Of a stretch of 64,000 nt of DNA, positions 16,789 through 26,273 are shown piece after piece. Numbering within the stretch: the stretch's first letter is position 1; each line of letters opens with the position of its first letter. The DNA comes from Lachnospiraceae bacterium (GTDB lineage Bacteria > Bacillota > Clostridia > Lachnospirales > Lachnospiraceae): the NCBI GenBank assembly GCA_022791755.1, contig JAAVZR010000024.1, positions 62,001-126,000 of the forward strand, read 5' to 3'. The notes beneath the pieces are model-generated. The model was not told the origin of the DNA, did not search any database, and worked only from the letters and a program-made list of their open reading frames with translations. The position numbers and the translations under genes are program-made.

Positions 16789-18304
16789 TTTCGTCTGTCC
16801 TGCAGGCAGAGGCCATTCGTCCTTTTCGCAGTACCGAATCATACTGGCATATCACCTTACAATCCCGATGGGCATCCAAACTGATCAGCACTATGCCGTC
16901 CAGGCCCACGCTGTAATAGGCGATTCCCCTTTTAGCCGCCGATTCCGCCAGCGGCGTTCCGCCTATATCCTCCGCCGGTGCAAAGATCACTGCCGGGGAC
17001 ACCGCCGACAGCCACTCTTCGCTGCTGGAGGTATGAGTCCCATGGTGGCTGGCCTTCGCCACATCCGCTCTCAGCCCGTTGCCATAGATATCGATCAGCT
17101 CCTGTTCCTGACTCCGATAGATGTCGCCGCCGGTGAGATAGACCGACTCCCCATAGGTTATCTTCATCAAGACGGACAGATTATTAATTTCCGTCTCCGT
17201 CCCCGTAAAGGCTTCTATCTGTTTCTGAAGCGGACTCAGAACATCAATCGTGACGTCTCCCACCTGCCACCTGGTCCCTGCCTTCACATCCGTGACGATA
17301 TGGGCTCCCTCTTCCCTAAGACGGCTCAAAAAGGCCGGCTCTATCTGACCGTCCACATATTCGGAGCGATAATAATTCCGGATACGGCCATCCGCACAGT
17401 CATAAATATAACCGGAGAGAGCCGGCATACCGCCCGCATGGTCGATATGGGTATGGGACAGCACAAAGTAGTCCAGACTCCCCAGTTCCAGATCCTTTAG
17501 CAGAGAAATAATATGCCCGCTACAGTCCGTATAGCCGCAGTCGATCATCATCGTCTGACCGTCGGGGAATATAAGCAGGGTACAGTCTCCGCTCTTGGCC
17601 CGGATGTTTGGCGTCGTCAGATTGACTGCCATAACATAGAGCTTCCCGTCTCCCCCCTGCTGCAGCACCCCTTTTACGGCAGTGATCATCTCCTCATACC
17701 GGTCCACAGAAGACTTTGTACTTCTCACATCCTTCTCCGGTCCCATGAAGTGAATGTCCGCCTGAAGCAGATACCGGTTGTCCGAGACCGCCATGCTGAC
17801 CAGAATCTGATCCCATTGCGCCTTACAGCCCCCGTAATGCACCCGGGCAAGGGCGCTGTCCTCGCTGAACGCACGCATATCAATATTGGTAAGGCTTTCC
17901 GGAAGCGAGACCATCTCTAGAGACGGACAACAGCGAAACGCCTTGGCCGCAATCACACGCACTCCCTCTGGAAGCGTCACGCTCACAAGCGAAGGACAGA
18001 AAGCAAAGGAAAAAACGCCGATCTGCTCTACCGTATCCGCAATACTCACATCGGTCAGGTTTTTGCATCCATAAAAGGCATAGTCACCCACTGTGGTCAC
18101 CCCCTGCTCTATCACAACCTGGCGAATCTCATCCGCCAGACTCTGCCAGGGGGAAACGCCTGCTTCATACTGATTGGCCATGGGCCCTGTCCCGCTGACG
18201 GTCAGACAGCCGGTATATGGATCGAAACACCAGTTTACAGCTTCTTTTAAATAGGATAAGACATTGCGTGTCATCGTTTCTGTTTCTTCCTGTCTTAATT
18301 TCAT
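16778..18304 (-). CDS. BspA-like leucine-rich repeat and metallo-beta-lactamase fold fusion protein
   Basis: This protein has 508 residues and no signal peptide. Residues about 60-160 contain BspA/LRR_5 repeats of the type I-G-x-x-A-F-x-x-C-x-x-L-x-x-V-x-L-P. Residues about 220-490 form a ComEC-like metallo-beta-lactamase domain with HTHIDHAGG at 284-291, an upstream MMIDCGY, a later LTGGDI metal-ligand position and ASHHGTHTS. The zinc ligands look intact, so a hydrolase is likely, but the substrate is unknown. ComEC-like lone domains are often predicted nucleases or phosphodiesterases. It starts 15 bases after the FAD oxidoreductase stop and appears to be the last gene of the sugar-importer operon. 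The LRR part may serve protein binding. The fusion is unusual in a catabolic operon. Confidence 0.85.
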   Translation of the reverse strand: MKLRQEETETMTRNVLSYLKEAVNWCFDPYTGCLTVSGTGPMANQYEAGVSPWQSLADEIRQVVIEQGVTTVGDYAFYGCKNLTDVSIADTVEQIGVFSFAFCPSLVSVTLPEGVRVIAAKAFRCCPSLEMVSLPESLTNIDMRAFSEDSALARVHYGGCKAQWDQILVSMAVSDNRYLLQADIHFMGPEKDVRSTKSSVDRYEEMITAVKGVLQQGGDGKLYVMAVNLTTPNIRAKSGDCTLLIFPDGQTMMIDCGYTDCSGHIISLLKDLELGSLDYFVLSHTHIDHAGGMPALSGYIYDCADGRIRNYYRSEYVDGQIEPAFLSRLREEGAHIVTDVKAGTRWQVGDVTIDVLSPLQKQIEAFTGTETEINNLSVLMKITYGESVYLTGGDIYRSQEQELIDIYGNGLRADVAKASHHGTHTSSSEEWLSAVSPAVIFAPAEDIGGTPLAESAAKRGIAYYSVGLDGIVLISLDAHRDCKVICQYDSVLRKGRMASACRTDEISL

Positions 18305-18319
18305 ATTCTTCCTCTCCGT

Positions 18320-20173
18320 CTACTCATAGATTCTTACCTCATGGATAACCGCGTCTTTTGCCCCGTTGGTGGAAACCACGGTGATGCGCACCGCATCCGC
18401 CATGACAGGATCCACATTTACACGGCACAGCCGCTGATGGTTACCTGAAATCTCCGTCTGCTTCACGACCTCTCCTGCCATCAAAAACTCGATCCCCGCA
18501 TCCTTCACCAGTTCCTCCGGCACGCCGCTGCGCTGTTGCGCCTGCCGCACCGCGCTCATAGTCACACGGATGGGATAGGCAAAGTTGGATTCAAAGGTAA
18601 GCCGCACCTGACGGATCAGGCAGGCCTTTTGAAGGGTAAGCGTCAGGCTCTCGCCCGACCTGCCGGTCCAGCCGTTTATCTCATCTCCCAGCTTTCTGGA
18701 GATACCGTTGATGACCTTTTCCGGCTCTCCTCCCTCCTTCACATAAGTGGCCGTCACCCTGGCCTCAAGCGCCAGATCATCCGGATCACTATTGCGAAAT
18801 CCCGGAAGGAAGCCGTCTTCCTTTAGAATTTTTTGCTGCAATTCCCCGATATACGGCGTCAGCTCCCGCGGTTCACAGCTGTATTTACGGCAAAGCGCTG
18901 CCGCAATCCCCACAGCCTCTCCGCCGACGGCACAGCAGCCGATAATCCGCGCACTGGCCAGCCCCAGCCTTGTGGCGCTGATATCACGGCCCGCCATATA
19001 CAGATTCCTGATGTTTTTACTGTAATAACAACGATAGGGAATCGTATAGACCCCATCATAATAATTGCAGTCAGAAGGAAGCTTATGAAAATCCAGCAGA
19101 CCGTGAGGCGCGTGCAGATCCACGCACCAGCCGCCGTAGCATATGGCATCGTCAAATATCTTATGGTTTAAAATATCTGTCTCAGACAGTAGATAATCAC
19201 CTACCAGACGGCGGCTCTCCCGCACACCGGGCAGAGCTCCCACCCATTCCAGTGCATAGTTCTCCGCGTGATGCTCGTGAATTCCCTCTTTATTATTTTT
19301 AATATGATCCCAGATCCCATAGGCATAGGCCATCAGATCATCCCGGATCGTCTCATATTCCACAATAATGTCGTCTCCCTCCCCGCAAAGCTCCAGCCAC
19401 CAGTAGCCATAATCCACGGCGGCGCTGCTGGTCATGGATGTGCGCCGGTATTCTTCCGGATCCGGAGAATCGCTGCAGTCAATGGTGTCCCTCATCTGAA
19501 CACAGTGAATCCTCTTTTCCAGCTGCTCCTCCGTCAGTTTCTTTGCAAAAGAGGGCGCCGTAAATCCCACCGGATGTCCCACGTCTCTGGCTTTGAGCAG
19601 AATGGTATTTCCCATACGGTAATTATCCGGCTTCTTCGGAGCGTGCAGCTCGCCGAATTCACTCTTCGTCTCACTTCCTGTGCGGTATTCGGCTCCGGCA
19701 TAGTATCCCAGTGTGCCGTTTCCCGTAGCGTCCACGAAAATCGGGGCCGTCAGCCGGTAGCGCATCTCCGTCGTCTCCTGTACGCAGCAAATCGCCGTAA
19801 TACGGTTGTTCTGCGTCTCGCAGTCGTACATAACCGTATTAAAAAAAACATCCAGATTTTTTTCCGCCTTCGCCTTCTCAAAAAGCACCATATCCCAGAT
19901 GGAGTAACTGTACTGGTCATTGCAGCTTTTATTTTCCAGCATCAGTTCATACAAGAGCCCTCCTTCCGCATAGTCCGGCTGTTTTAACGACTGATCGGCT
20001 CCGGAAATATGTATGCGTATTTCGCTGGAAGCATTTCCGCCCAGTACCGGGCGGGCATGGACTAACGCCACAGACACTCCCTGACGGGCTGAGGCCACAG
20101 CCGCACAGAGACCAGCCATTCCGCCGCCTGTCACAATGACATCATAGGATTTTTCCTCAAAACGCTGACTCAT
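18320..20173 (-). CDS. FAD-dependent oxidoreductase (FAD_oxidored family) in sugar operon
   Basis: This protein has 617 residues from the ATG at 20173, chosen for the preceding AAAGGAGA. It has an N-terminal Rossmann FAD site (VIVTGGGMAGLCAAVASARQ), then GGNASSEIR, a FVDATGNGTLGYYAGAEYR motif, and a distal FAD loop of the form NLYMAGRDISAT followed by ASARIIGCCAVGGEAVG. These mark the PF12831-type FAD_oxidored family. A beta-rich C-terminal region (about 480-617) is extra. The reaction is unknown; its position after a sugar importer suggests oxidation of a carbohydrate or of a group attached to one. It shares the same motif set with the 450-residue protein at 24632-25984. Confidence 0.85.
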   Translation of the reverse strand: MSQRFEEKSYDVIVTGGGMAGLCAAVASARQGVSVALVHARPVLGGNASSEIRIHISGADQSLKQPDYAEGGLLYELMLENKSCNDQYSYSIWDMVLFEKAKAEKNLDVFFNTVMYDCETQNNRITAICCVQETTEMRYRLTAPIFVDATGNGTLGYYAGAEYRTGSETKSEFGELHAPKKPDNYRMGNTILLKARDVGHPVGFTAPSFAKKLTEEQLEKRIHCVQMRDTIDCSDSPDPEEYRRTSMTSSAAVDYGYWWLELCGEGDDIIVEYETIRDDLMAYAYGIWDHIKNNKEGIHEHHAENYALEWVGALPGVRESRRLVGDYLLSETDILNHKIFDDAICYGGWCVDLHAPHGLLDFHKLPSDCNYYDGVYTIPYRCYYSKNIRNLYMAGRDISATRLGLASARIIGCCAVGGEAVGIAAALCRKYSCEPRELTPYIGELQQKILKEDGFLPGFRNSDPDDLALEARVTATYVKEGGEPEKVINGISRKLGDEINGWTGRSGESLTLTLQKACLIRQVRLTFESNFAYPIRVTMSAVRQAQQRSGVPEELVKDAGIEFLMAGEVVKQTEISGNHQRLCRVNVDPVMADAVRITVVSTNGAKDAVIHEVRIYE

Positions 20174-20198
20174 TCTACTCTCTCCTTTCGGCATTTTT

Positions 20199-20822
20199 TC
20201 ATTCTGTCAAAAAAGAATCCTGCCCCCCATACATGGTAAACCGGTCCGTCCCCATAACAGACAGATCCTCAAAGCCTTCCATAAAATAATCCGGAAGGAA
20301 TTCCTCATTAAATTTCACATCGTCTTTTATCGTATTCATAGAGTAGATATAGACAATCGTCAGCCGCTCTTCACACATAAGCGCATATTCATAGCAAAAA
20401 TCATATCCGGCGATCGTCACATAGGCAGGACAGCAAAAGGACCGGTCATCTCTCCGGGCCGTAAGTATCCCCTTCTCCTCGCTGGTCCAGGAAAGAGAGG
20501 AAAGCCTTTTTTCTTCCTCCTTATAATCTTCCTTGTCAAGGGTACAGGATAAAAAAATCTGACTCATCGGCCTGTCCCATCCGCTCTCATACTTATAGTA
20601 ATACTCCACATTTTCTGCCGAATCCGGCAGTTTTTCCGGAAAGAGGAGTAACTGTGTATATTTCTCCGGGATGGACCAGCGGCGGTATTCCTCCACATTC
20701 TCTGACGACTCCCGCACTTCTCCCCGCAAAGCCCCGGACAGCCAGAATGTGATCCCCATAAGGAGCGCCGACAGCAAAAGGCTGACTGCAACCGCCACAT
20801 ATTTCACCGTTTTCTTTCCCAT
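20199..20822 (-). CDS. Membrane-anchored hypothetical protein
   Basis: This is a 207-residue protein that I do not recognise. It has one N-terminal hydrophobic segment (about 8-30) that could be an uncleaved anchor or signal peptide. The soluble domain is rich in Tyr and Glu, with a Cys pair in FCCPA and further cysteines in FCYEYALMCEE. It lies 21 bases after the importer permease and 25 bases before the FAD oxidoreductase, so it is very likely co-transcribed with them. Its codon use looks like that of its neighbours. An extracytoplasmic accessory role in the importer system is possible but unsupported. Confidence 0.7.
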   Translation of the reverse strand: MGKKTVKYVAVAVSLLLSALLMGITFWLSGALRGEVRESSENVEEYRRWSIPEKYTQLLLFPEKLPDSAENVEYYYKYESGWDRPMSQIFLSCTLDKEDYKEEEKRLSSLSWTSEEKGILTARRDDRSFCCPAYVTIAGYDFCYEYALMCEERLTIVYIYSMNTIKDDVKFNEEFLPDYFMEGFEDLSVMGTDRFTMYGGQDSFLTE

Positions 20823-20843
20823 AGGGCGCCCTTTCTTCTCTTC

Positions 20844-21713
20844 CTATCCCTTTACCGCTCCCACCGTCAGGCCTTTCATAAAGAACTTCTGGCCGCAGAG
20901 GAATACGATGAATACAGGAACCGTAGCCAGACAGCATGCTGCCATTAAAAGACCGTACTGTGTCCCTTCCATATTTACAAAATTGTTCAGCACTAACGGC
21001 AGCGTATACAGTTCCGTCCTATTGATAAAAATAAGCGGATCCAGATAACTGTTCCACGCGCTGATAAACTGTGTGGTAAATACGGCGGCCACTGTCGGCT
21101 GGATGATCGGAACCATGATCTGAAGGAAAATCCGGAATTCCCCGGATCCGTCGATCTGGGCCGCTTCCCTCAGTTCATTGGAAGTTCCCATAAATGCCTG
21201 CCGCATCATAAATGTGGCGCTTACCGCTATCATTTTGGGCAGGATCAAGGCCCAGTGTGTATTTACCAGCCCGATTTCACTAAAAATTACAAATCGGGGA
21301 ATCAGAGTCAGCTGCGAAGGAATCATCATCTGCGAAAGATACAAAATAAAGAGGGCATTGCTTCCCCGGAACTTCAGCTTGGCGAAGGCGTACCCGGCCA
21401 TACAGCTGCTGGCCGCCGCCACCACGGCAGAGAGCACGGAAACCTTGATGGAATTCAGGTATCCCTCTATGAAATGATAATCAACAGATCCTTCAAAGCC
21501 CAGGACCCGAAGGTAGTTTTTCGGATACCAGTAATTCGGGAACCAGCTGATCCCCTTCTTCATGACATCTGCTTCCTGTTTTAACGATGCTCCGATCATC
21601 CAGATGAAGGGCAGCAGCATAATCAGGCATAGCACAACAATAAGTGTTGTTACGGAAAAACGGAGCAGCCTTTTTTGGGGAGTATTGCTGCCAACTTCTT
21701 TTACTCTTGCCAT
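20844..21713 (-). CDS. Carbohydrate ABC transporter permease (MalG/CUT1 type)
   Basis: This 289-residue permease has six predicted membrane segments. The EAA-loop region (ELREAAQIDGSGEFRIFLQI) is where the ATPase docks. An AAAGGAGGAG ribosome-binding site precedes the ATG. It forms the importer with the MalF-type permease directly upstream (14-base gap) and the solute-binding lipoprotein. No ATPase subunit is encoded in the locus, so a shared MsmX-like ATPase elsewhere must energise it, as is common for CUT1 systems in Firmicutes. Confidence 0.93.
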   Translation of the reverse strand: MARVKEVGSNTPQKRLLRFSVTTLIVVLCLIMLLPFIWMIGASLKQEADVMKKGISWFPNYWYPKNYLRVLGFEGSVDYHFIEGYLNSIKVSVLSAVVAAASSCMAGYAFAKLKFRGSNALFILYLSQMMIPSQLTLIPRFVIFSEIGLVNTHWALILPKMIAVSATFMMRQAFMGTSNELREAAQIDGSGEFRIFLQIMVPIIQPTVAAVFTTQFISAWNSYLDPLIFINRTELYTLPLVLNNFVNMEGTQYGLLMAACCLATVPVFIVFLCGQKFFMKGLTVGAVKG

Positions 21714-21727
21714 AGTATGCTCCTCCT

Positions 21728-22654
21728 TTAATCCCTATTGATCTTATTGTTGTGTATATATTGAATGATGGTAACCACCAGAAGTACAAGGAACAAGATA
21801 ACGGCAACTGCCGAAGCATATCCGGTGCGCCGGTACTGAAACGCCAGCTTATAAATATAATAAACCAGTACATAGGTGGAATCTTTCGGTCCCCCGCCAG
21901 TCATGACATTGACATAGCCAAATACCTGAAAGCTACTGATGATGCCGGTCACTGTCATATAAAATGTCGTATTCGCAAGCAGCGGTATCGTCAGTCTGCG
22001 GAATTTCTGAATACCGTTTGCCCCGTCTAATGACGCGCATTCATACAACTCCGAAGGAAGAGACTGCATGGCCGCTCCATATAGAAATACCTGATAACCG
22101 ATCTTGGCCCAGATGACCACCAGCATCACAGCCGGCAGTGCCCACGTATAATTTGCCAGAAATTTCGGCGGATTGCTCCAGCCCAGCGAGCGCATCAGAT
22201 TTGTCACAGGTCCATAGGAGGAATACAGAGTCTTCCAGATCGTGGAGGTTGCTACAATATTACAGACATGCGGCATATAAAGGGCGATACGTATCACCCC
22301 AGACGAACGTTCCCCGCAGAAGCTGTCAATCAGAGTCGCAATCACCAGAGATAAAAAAATGCCGGCAGGTACGGTCACTATAGTAAAGATAATGGTATTC
22401 CACAATGATTTCTGAAACCAGCCGTCGCTCCACAGATCAATAAAATTCTTCAGGCCCACAAAATTCCAGTTCCAGAGTCCGTCCGTATACACCCAGTCTG
22501 TCAGAGAAATATACAGAGAAATCAGTGTGGGGATCAGACTTAAAAGAATCAACCCGGCCAGGCTGGGAAAAAGAAAGGCAAATGCCATACGTTCTTCTTT
22601 TTTCTTCTTTTTACGGATGGATGTCAAACGATTTTTTTGATTTGTTTTCGTCAT
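21728..22654 (-). CDS. Carbohydrate ABC transporter permease (MalF/CUT1 type)
   Basis: This 308-residue permease starts at the ATG at 22654, preceded by GAAAGAGG; the frame extends further upstream without support. After a Lys-rich N-terminus it has six membrane segments. The EAA-type loop reads YECASLDGANGIQKFRRLTI. It partners the MalG-type permease encoded next and the solute-binding protein encoded just upstream. The substrate is probably a sugar or sugar derivative; its identity is not readable here. Confidence 0.93.
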   Translation of the reverse strand: MTKTNQKNRLTSIRKKKKKEERMAFAFLFPSLAGLILLSLIPTLISLYISLTDWVYTDGLWNWNFVGLKNFIDLWSDGWFQKSLWNTIIFTIVTVPAGIFLSLVIATLIDSFCGERSSGVIRIALYMPHVCNIVATSTIWKTLYSSYGPVTNLMRSLGWSNPPKFLANYTWALPAVMLVVIWAKIGYQVFLYGAAMQSLPSELYECASLDGANGIQKFRRLTIPLLANTTFYMTVTGIISSFQVFGYVNVMTGGGPKDSTYVLVYYIYKLAFQYRRTGYASAVAVILFLVLLVVTIIQYIHNNKINRD

Positions 22655-22782
22655 AACAGATACCTCTTTCTCTGTTTCAAAATCAAACAGATACCTCATA
22701 TACACGCATCCAAAATGTGAGGGCTGCTGCCTACCGGACAGCAACCCTCCTCGTTTACCTGGTTGCGCCTATCTCATATCTG

Positions 22783-24267
22783 CTATTGCGCACTCTCTTT
22801 CAAAAGTTCATTTCCTCTTTCAACAGCCTTGGCCATGGCCTCTTCAGCAGTCGGCGTCACCCCATAAAAGAAATCCTGTGCTTCTTCCCAGAAAACAGTC
22901 TGTAGCTCACTGCTCTTTTTATGGACATAGCTGGCCTTCGTATAGGAAGAACGGTCTGTGCTAAACAAATGTTCAAAGGAAGTCACATCCATCGTATCAC
23001 CTGCCGTTTCTGTCAGATACGCAAGAATGGAATCCATGTCGGTGCCGAGCCATACGGGATATCTGGCTGCCTTAATGAGGGGATTCATGCCTCCCTGGAT
23101 ATACCAACGCACAAATTCACAGGCCGCCTCTTTATTCGGAGTTCCCGATGCGACACAGATAAAATCACCGGAATAGTTGCCCCATGCCTGCGTCTTCTGA
23201 TCCGCATACTCTTCACTGGGAACCGGGAAGGGCACCAGAGCCGTCGTAAAATCATGAGGATACTGCTCCGTATCCATGGCCAGCCTCATCTGTGAAAAGA
23301 TGCCATAGATCGCACATTTTCCTTCCAGGAACAGATTCTGAACCGTCATGGTATCTGCGATATTGTCTTCCAGTGTAGGCGCATAACCGGCATCCATACT
23401 GTTCTTCACAAGATTCAGTCCGTCAATCCAGACCTGGTTTTCCCAGTTCAAGGATGTCATGGTGTCATCGGTAAAGGTGTGATTCACACCCAGAACAGAA
23501 CCCAGATATGTACTCCAGGCAGTGGTGGAGGAGTTAAAGTTCCAGCACATACCGTATACCTTATCCTGCCCCTCTCCCTTAGTCAGCTTGCCTAAAGCAT
23601 CATAGAATTCCGCATAGGTCCAGCCGTCATAAGGGATCTCAATATGTGCATCCTCAAACATATCCTTATTAATCATCACATAGTTGTTATTGTCAAATTT
23701 GGTAGGCAGCCCCCACACTTCACCGTTTTCAAAAACATATTCCGTTGCCACGTTCTCGCCCATCTCTGCCGCGATATCAAACCCTATGGATTCAAGATAA
23801 TCGCTGTAATCATACAGAAGACCCGAACCGGAACGGTCCGTCAGCTTTATCTTACTGCCATAGCCGATAAATACGTCTACTCCTCCGTCTTCTCCCGCCA
23901 TCAGATAAGTCTCCAGCTGAAGGTTCCCTTCGGAGTCATTGACATAACGATTGTACACAACCTGTAGTCCCTTGTCCGCATACTCTCTGTTGAAATTCTC
24001 TACGATCTCGTCATAGCCGTACTCCGGCTGAATGCCGCCCCAGAACTGCAACGTGATTGTCTTTCCGTCCTCGGTGCCAAACCACTCCTTTTCACCGCTA
24101 TTGGTTCCTTCGGACGTCTCTCCTTCGGTTCCTTCCGGCGTTACTGCGGCTGTCGTCCCTGCGGTCCCTTCAGGTGTTTGCGTATTGTCTTTCTTCCCGC
24201 ACCCGGCTATACTGCCGATCAGCATCGCAAATACCGTCAGCAATATCATTGTTTTCCTGAGCCTCAT
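22783..24267 (-). CDS. Sugar ABC transporter solute-binding lipoprotein
   Basis: This protein has 494 residues. It has a lipoprotein signal peptide with the lipobox IAGC (Cys22), then a Thr/Gly/Glu-rich linker (about 30-60) and a two-lobed extracellular solute-binding protein family 1 fold. It starts with a strong ribosome-binding site (AAAGGAGG) and leads the importer operon: binding protein, two permeases, hypothetical protein, FAD oxidoreductase and LRR-MBL protein. Expression probably comes from the consensus promoter at 24450-24478, which implies a leader of about 175 bases. Confidence 0.95.
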   Translation of the reverse strand: MRLRKTMILLTVFAMLIGSIAGCGKKDNTQTPEGTAGTTAAVTPEGTEGETSEGTNSGEKEWFGTEDGKTITLQFWGGIQPEYGYDEIVENFNREYADKGLQVVYNRYVNDSEGNLQLETYLMAGEDGGVDVFIGYGSKIKLTDRSGSGLLYDYSDYLESIGFDIAAEMGENVATEYVFENGEVWGLPTKFDNNNYVMINKDMFEDAHIEIPYDGWTYAEFYDALGKLTKGEGQDKVYGMCWNFNSSTTAWSTYLGSVLGVNHTFTDDTMTSLNWENQVWIDGLNLVKNSMDAGYAPTLEDNIADTMTVQNLFLEGKCAIYGIFSQMRLAMDTEQYPHDFTTALVPFPVPSEEYADQKTQAWGNYSGDFICVASGTPNKEAACEFVRWYIQGGMNPLIKAARYPVWLGTDMDSILAYLTETAGDTMDVTSFEHLFSTDRSSYTKASYVHKKSSELQTVFWEEAQDFFYGVTPTAEEAMAKAVERGNELLKESAQ

Positions 24268-24449
24268 AACCTGTTCCTCCTTTTATAAGTTTTATATGAT
24301 CTGTAAAGGATTTCCCTTTGCATTCCCATACAGGACGCCACGCCATCCTTATATGTGCATTAACATCACGTGTATACTGCACTGTTAGCTTTACATGTCA
24401 GGATATGATCTGCATACTTGTTGGCTTTTTTGTCGGTTTTTATATAAAA

Positions 24450-24478
24450 ATTATAATCTTTATTATCTTTTTTGTCAA
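24450..24478 (-). promoter_or_regulatory. Consensus promoter of the sugar-importer operon
   Basis: Read on the minus strand, TTGACA (24473-24478) and TATAAT (24450-24455) have a 17-base spacer, a perfect sigma-A match. The stretch around the -35 (AAATACATGTATTGACAAAA) closely resembles that upstream of the second FAD oxidoreductase gene (AAACACATATATTGACAAAA), suggesting a shared operator. The rest of the 364-base gap 24268-24631 shows no gene. Confidence 0.8.
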
Positions 24479-24631
24479 TACATGTATTTACATTTTTTAA
24501 TTTTTTTCATTTTGTCCTTACATTTTAACTTTTATATTCGAGCCGGAATCCATACAAAAGCGACCGCCGCATATGTCTCAGAAAGGATATTTTGCAGCGG
24601 CCGCCTTCATTTATTCTGCCAAAACCCCAGT

Positions 24632-25984
24632 TCAGATTTCAAGGATTGCCTTCTGTTCCCGCAGTCTCTCCCGCAGCTTGCCGGTATCCACCTCTTTCGG
24701 ATCACATTCTCCGTCGATGGCCATGGAAGCCGCCAATCCCGCCGCCTGCCCCACTGCCATACAGACATTCATAATCCGGGTTGCACCAAAGGCAAGATGG
24801 TCCGCGCTGATATCTCTGCCTGCCATCATTAAATTGGGAATATCCTTTGAAACCAGGCATCCGTAGGGAATTCCAAAGGGCTCTTCGATGGACAGGCGAT
24901 ACGTCCCATGCCCCGCTCCATTGTGCACATCTACGAAATAAGAGCACAGCGCAATAGTATCCTCCGGCTTTTCCCCCCTGGCGGCATCCTCCACCGTCAG
25001 CTTTTTGATTCCCATAACCCTCCGGCTTTCCCGCACTCCGATAGAGGCGTTGACGGAGGTCAGGCGGCAGTGCTCAAAGCCCGGGACATGTTCCCGGAAC
25101 ATCCGAATCAGCTTTGGTATTTGCAGATGCGCCTCCATCTCCCCCCGGCTCAAGTCAAAAAGATCCGAACCGTCGAAATTCAGCAGACGAATCGTATTGA
25201 CAGCCACCTCTTTGGGATTCGGCTGCCGGATAAAGATCACAGTCTCTCTGTCCACCGGGCACTCTCCCCTTTTACGCAGCTCCTCCAGCAAATGATGCAT
25301 TCCAAGAAAAATAAAACTCTTATTCTTCCGAAGAAAACCGGCATCGTAGCCTTCCTCAATATTTGACAGGACATCATAGGGAAGCTCCTCCGGATGAGCC
25401 TCTATAAAATCGCAAAAAGCCTCTATATCAACGTCCCCCAGATTAAACATCAGCGTCGGAGGCTGCATCACATGATCCTTTTCGTCCCCCTTTTCACACT
25501 CCGCACCGCTCATGCTGGCCAGGTCGCCGTCACCGGTTCCGTCCACGAACAGTGTCGCCTCTATCTCTATTTGCTGCCCCTTTCCGGAGACAGTGACGGA
25601 ACGGATCCTGCTTCCCTCTGTGCTGACACCGCTCAGCTCGCTGTGCAAAAGCAGCTCCACCCCGGCTTCTTTTACCATCTCAAAACAAAGAATACGGGAG
25701 TAAAAAGGGTCGATCAGTGTAGTGGAAAGGTGATGCGGACAGTAAGCATGTCCGAAAGACGCGCCGGCCTCCTTTAACCTGTCCACAAACTCCTGAGCAA
25801 TCCCCCCTATCACCTGACGCCTTTTCTTATCCCAGAACGCAAGAAACGGCAGACCGCTCCCCAGCTGTCCTCCCAAAAAGCCGTTTCTCTCCGCCAAAAG
25901 CACCGACTTTCCCTCCCGGGCCGCCGTAACAGCCGCCGCCAGGCCGCCGGGGCCTCCTCCTATTACAACCACATCCTTTTTCAT
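24632..25984 (-). CDS. FAD-dependent oxidoreductase (FAD_oxidored family), second copy
   Basis: This protein has 450 residues from the ATG at 25984, preceded by AAAGGAGAAG. It has the Rossmann site VVVIGGGPGGLAAAVTAARE, NGFLGGQLGSG, the FVDGTGDGDLASMSGAE motif, and a distal NLMMAGRDISADHLAFGATR followed by AVGQAAG. This is the PF12831-like architecture of the protein at 18320-20173 without its extra C-terminal domain. It has its own promoter and lies upstream of the importer operon on the same strand. Two related FAD enzymes in one sugar locus suggest two oxidation steps or two subunits. The substrate is unknown. Confidence 0.85.
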   Translation of the reverse strand: MKKDVVVIGGGPGGLAAAVTAAREGKSVLLAERNGFLGGQLGSGLPFLAFWDKKRRQVIGGIAQEFVDRLKEAGASFGHAYCPHHLSTTLIDPFYSRILCFEMVKEAGVELLLHSELSGVSTEGSRIRSVTVSGKGQQIEIEATLFVDGTGDGDLASMSGAECEKGDEKDHVMQPPTLMFNLGDVDIEAFCDFIEAHPEELPYDVLSNIEEGYDAGFLRKNKSFIFLGMHHLLEELRKRGECPVDRETVIFIRQPNPKEVAVNTIRLLNFDGSDLFDLSRGEMEAHLQIPKLIRMFREHVPGFEHCRLTSVNASIGVRESRRVMGIKKLTVEDAARGEKPEDTIALCSYFVDVHNGAGHGTYRLSIEEPFGIPYGCLVSKDIPNLMMAGRDISADHLAFGATRIMNVCMAVGQAAGLAASMAIDGECDPKEVDTGKLRERLREQKAILEI

Positions 25985-26035
25985 GCTTTCTTCTCCTTTC
26001 AGTTGTATTGACAATTTTCAAAAGCGACTATGGAA

Positions 26036-26064
26036 ATCCTAGCTCATTCTTTATTTTTTGTCAA
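26036..26064 (-). promoter_or_regulatory. Promoter of the second FAD oxidoreductase gene
   Basis: Read on the minus strand, TTGACA (26059-26064) and TAGGAT (26036-26041) are 17 bases apart. The upstream bases ACATATA match the context of the importer promoter (ACATGTA). Confidence 0.6.
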
Positions 26065-26160
26065 TATATGTGTTTATATTTTAATTATTTGTTTGTTTCT
26101 GCTCATTCCTGCTTGATAGTTCAACTTTTCTGTTCTTTTTTTCAAAAACCCCGCCAAATC

Positions 26161-26189
26161 TTGTAATTATATCTTTTCAAATCTATAAT
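26161..26189 (+). promoter_or_regulatory. Promoter of the ribulokinase-like gene
   Basis: TTGTAA (26161-26166) and TATAAT (26184-26189) are separated by 17 bases. Transcription would begin near 26196, only about 9 bases before the first in-frame ATG at 26205. This favours the downstream start at 26274. Confidence 0.6.
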
Positions 26190-26273
26190 TAATATCAGAG
26201 GTTTATGAGGAAATGGTTTAAAAAAACGCCGTCAATCACGCAGGATGCGGACACCGGAGAGAGGGATGGAGAT

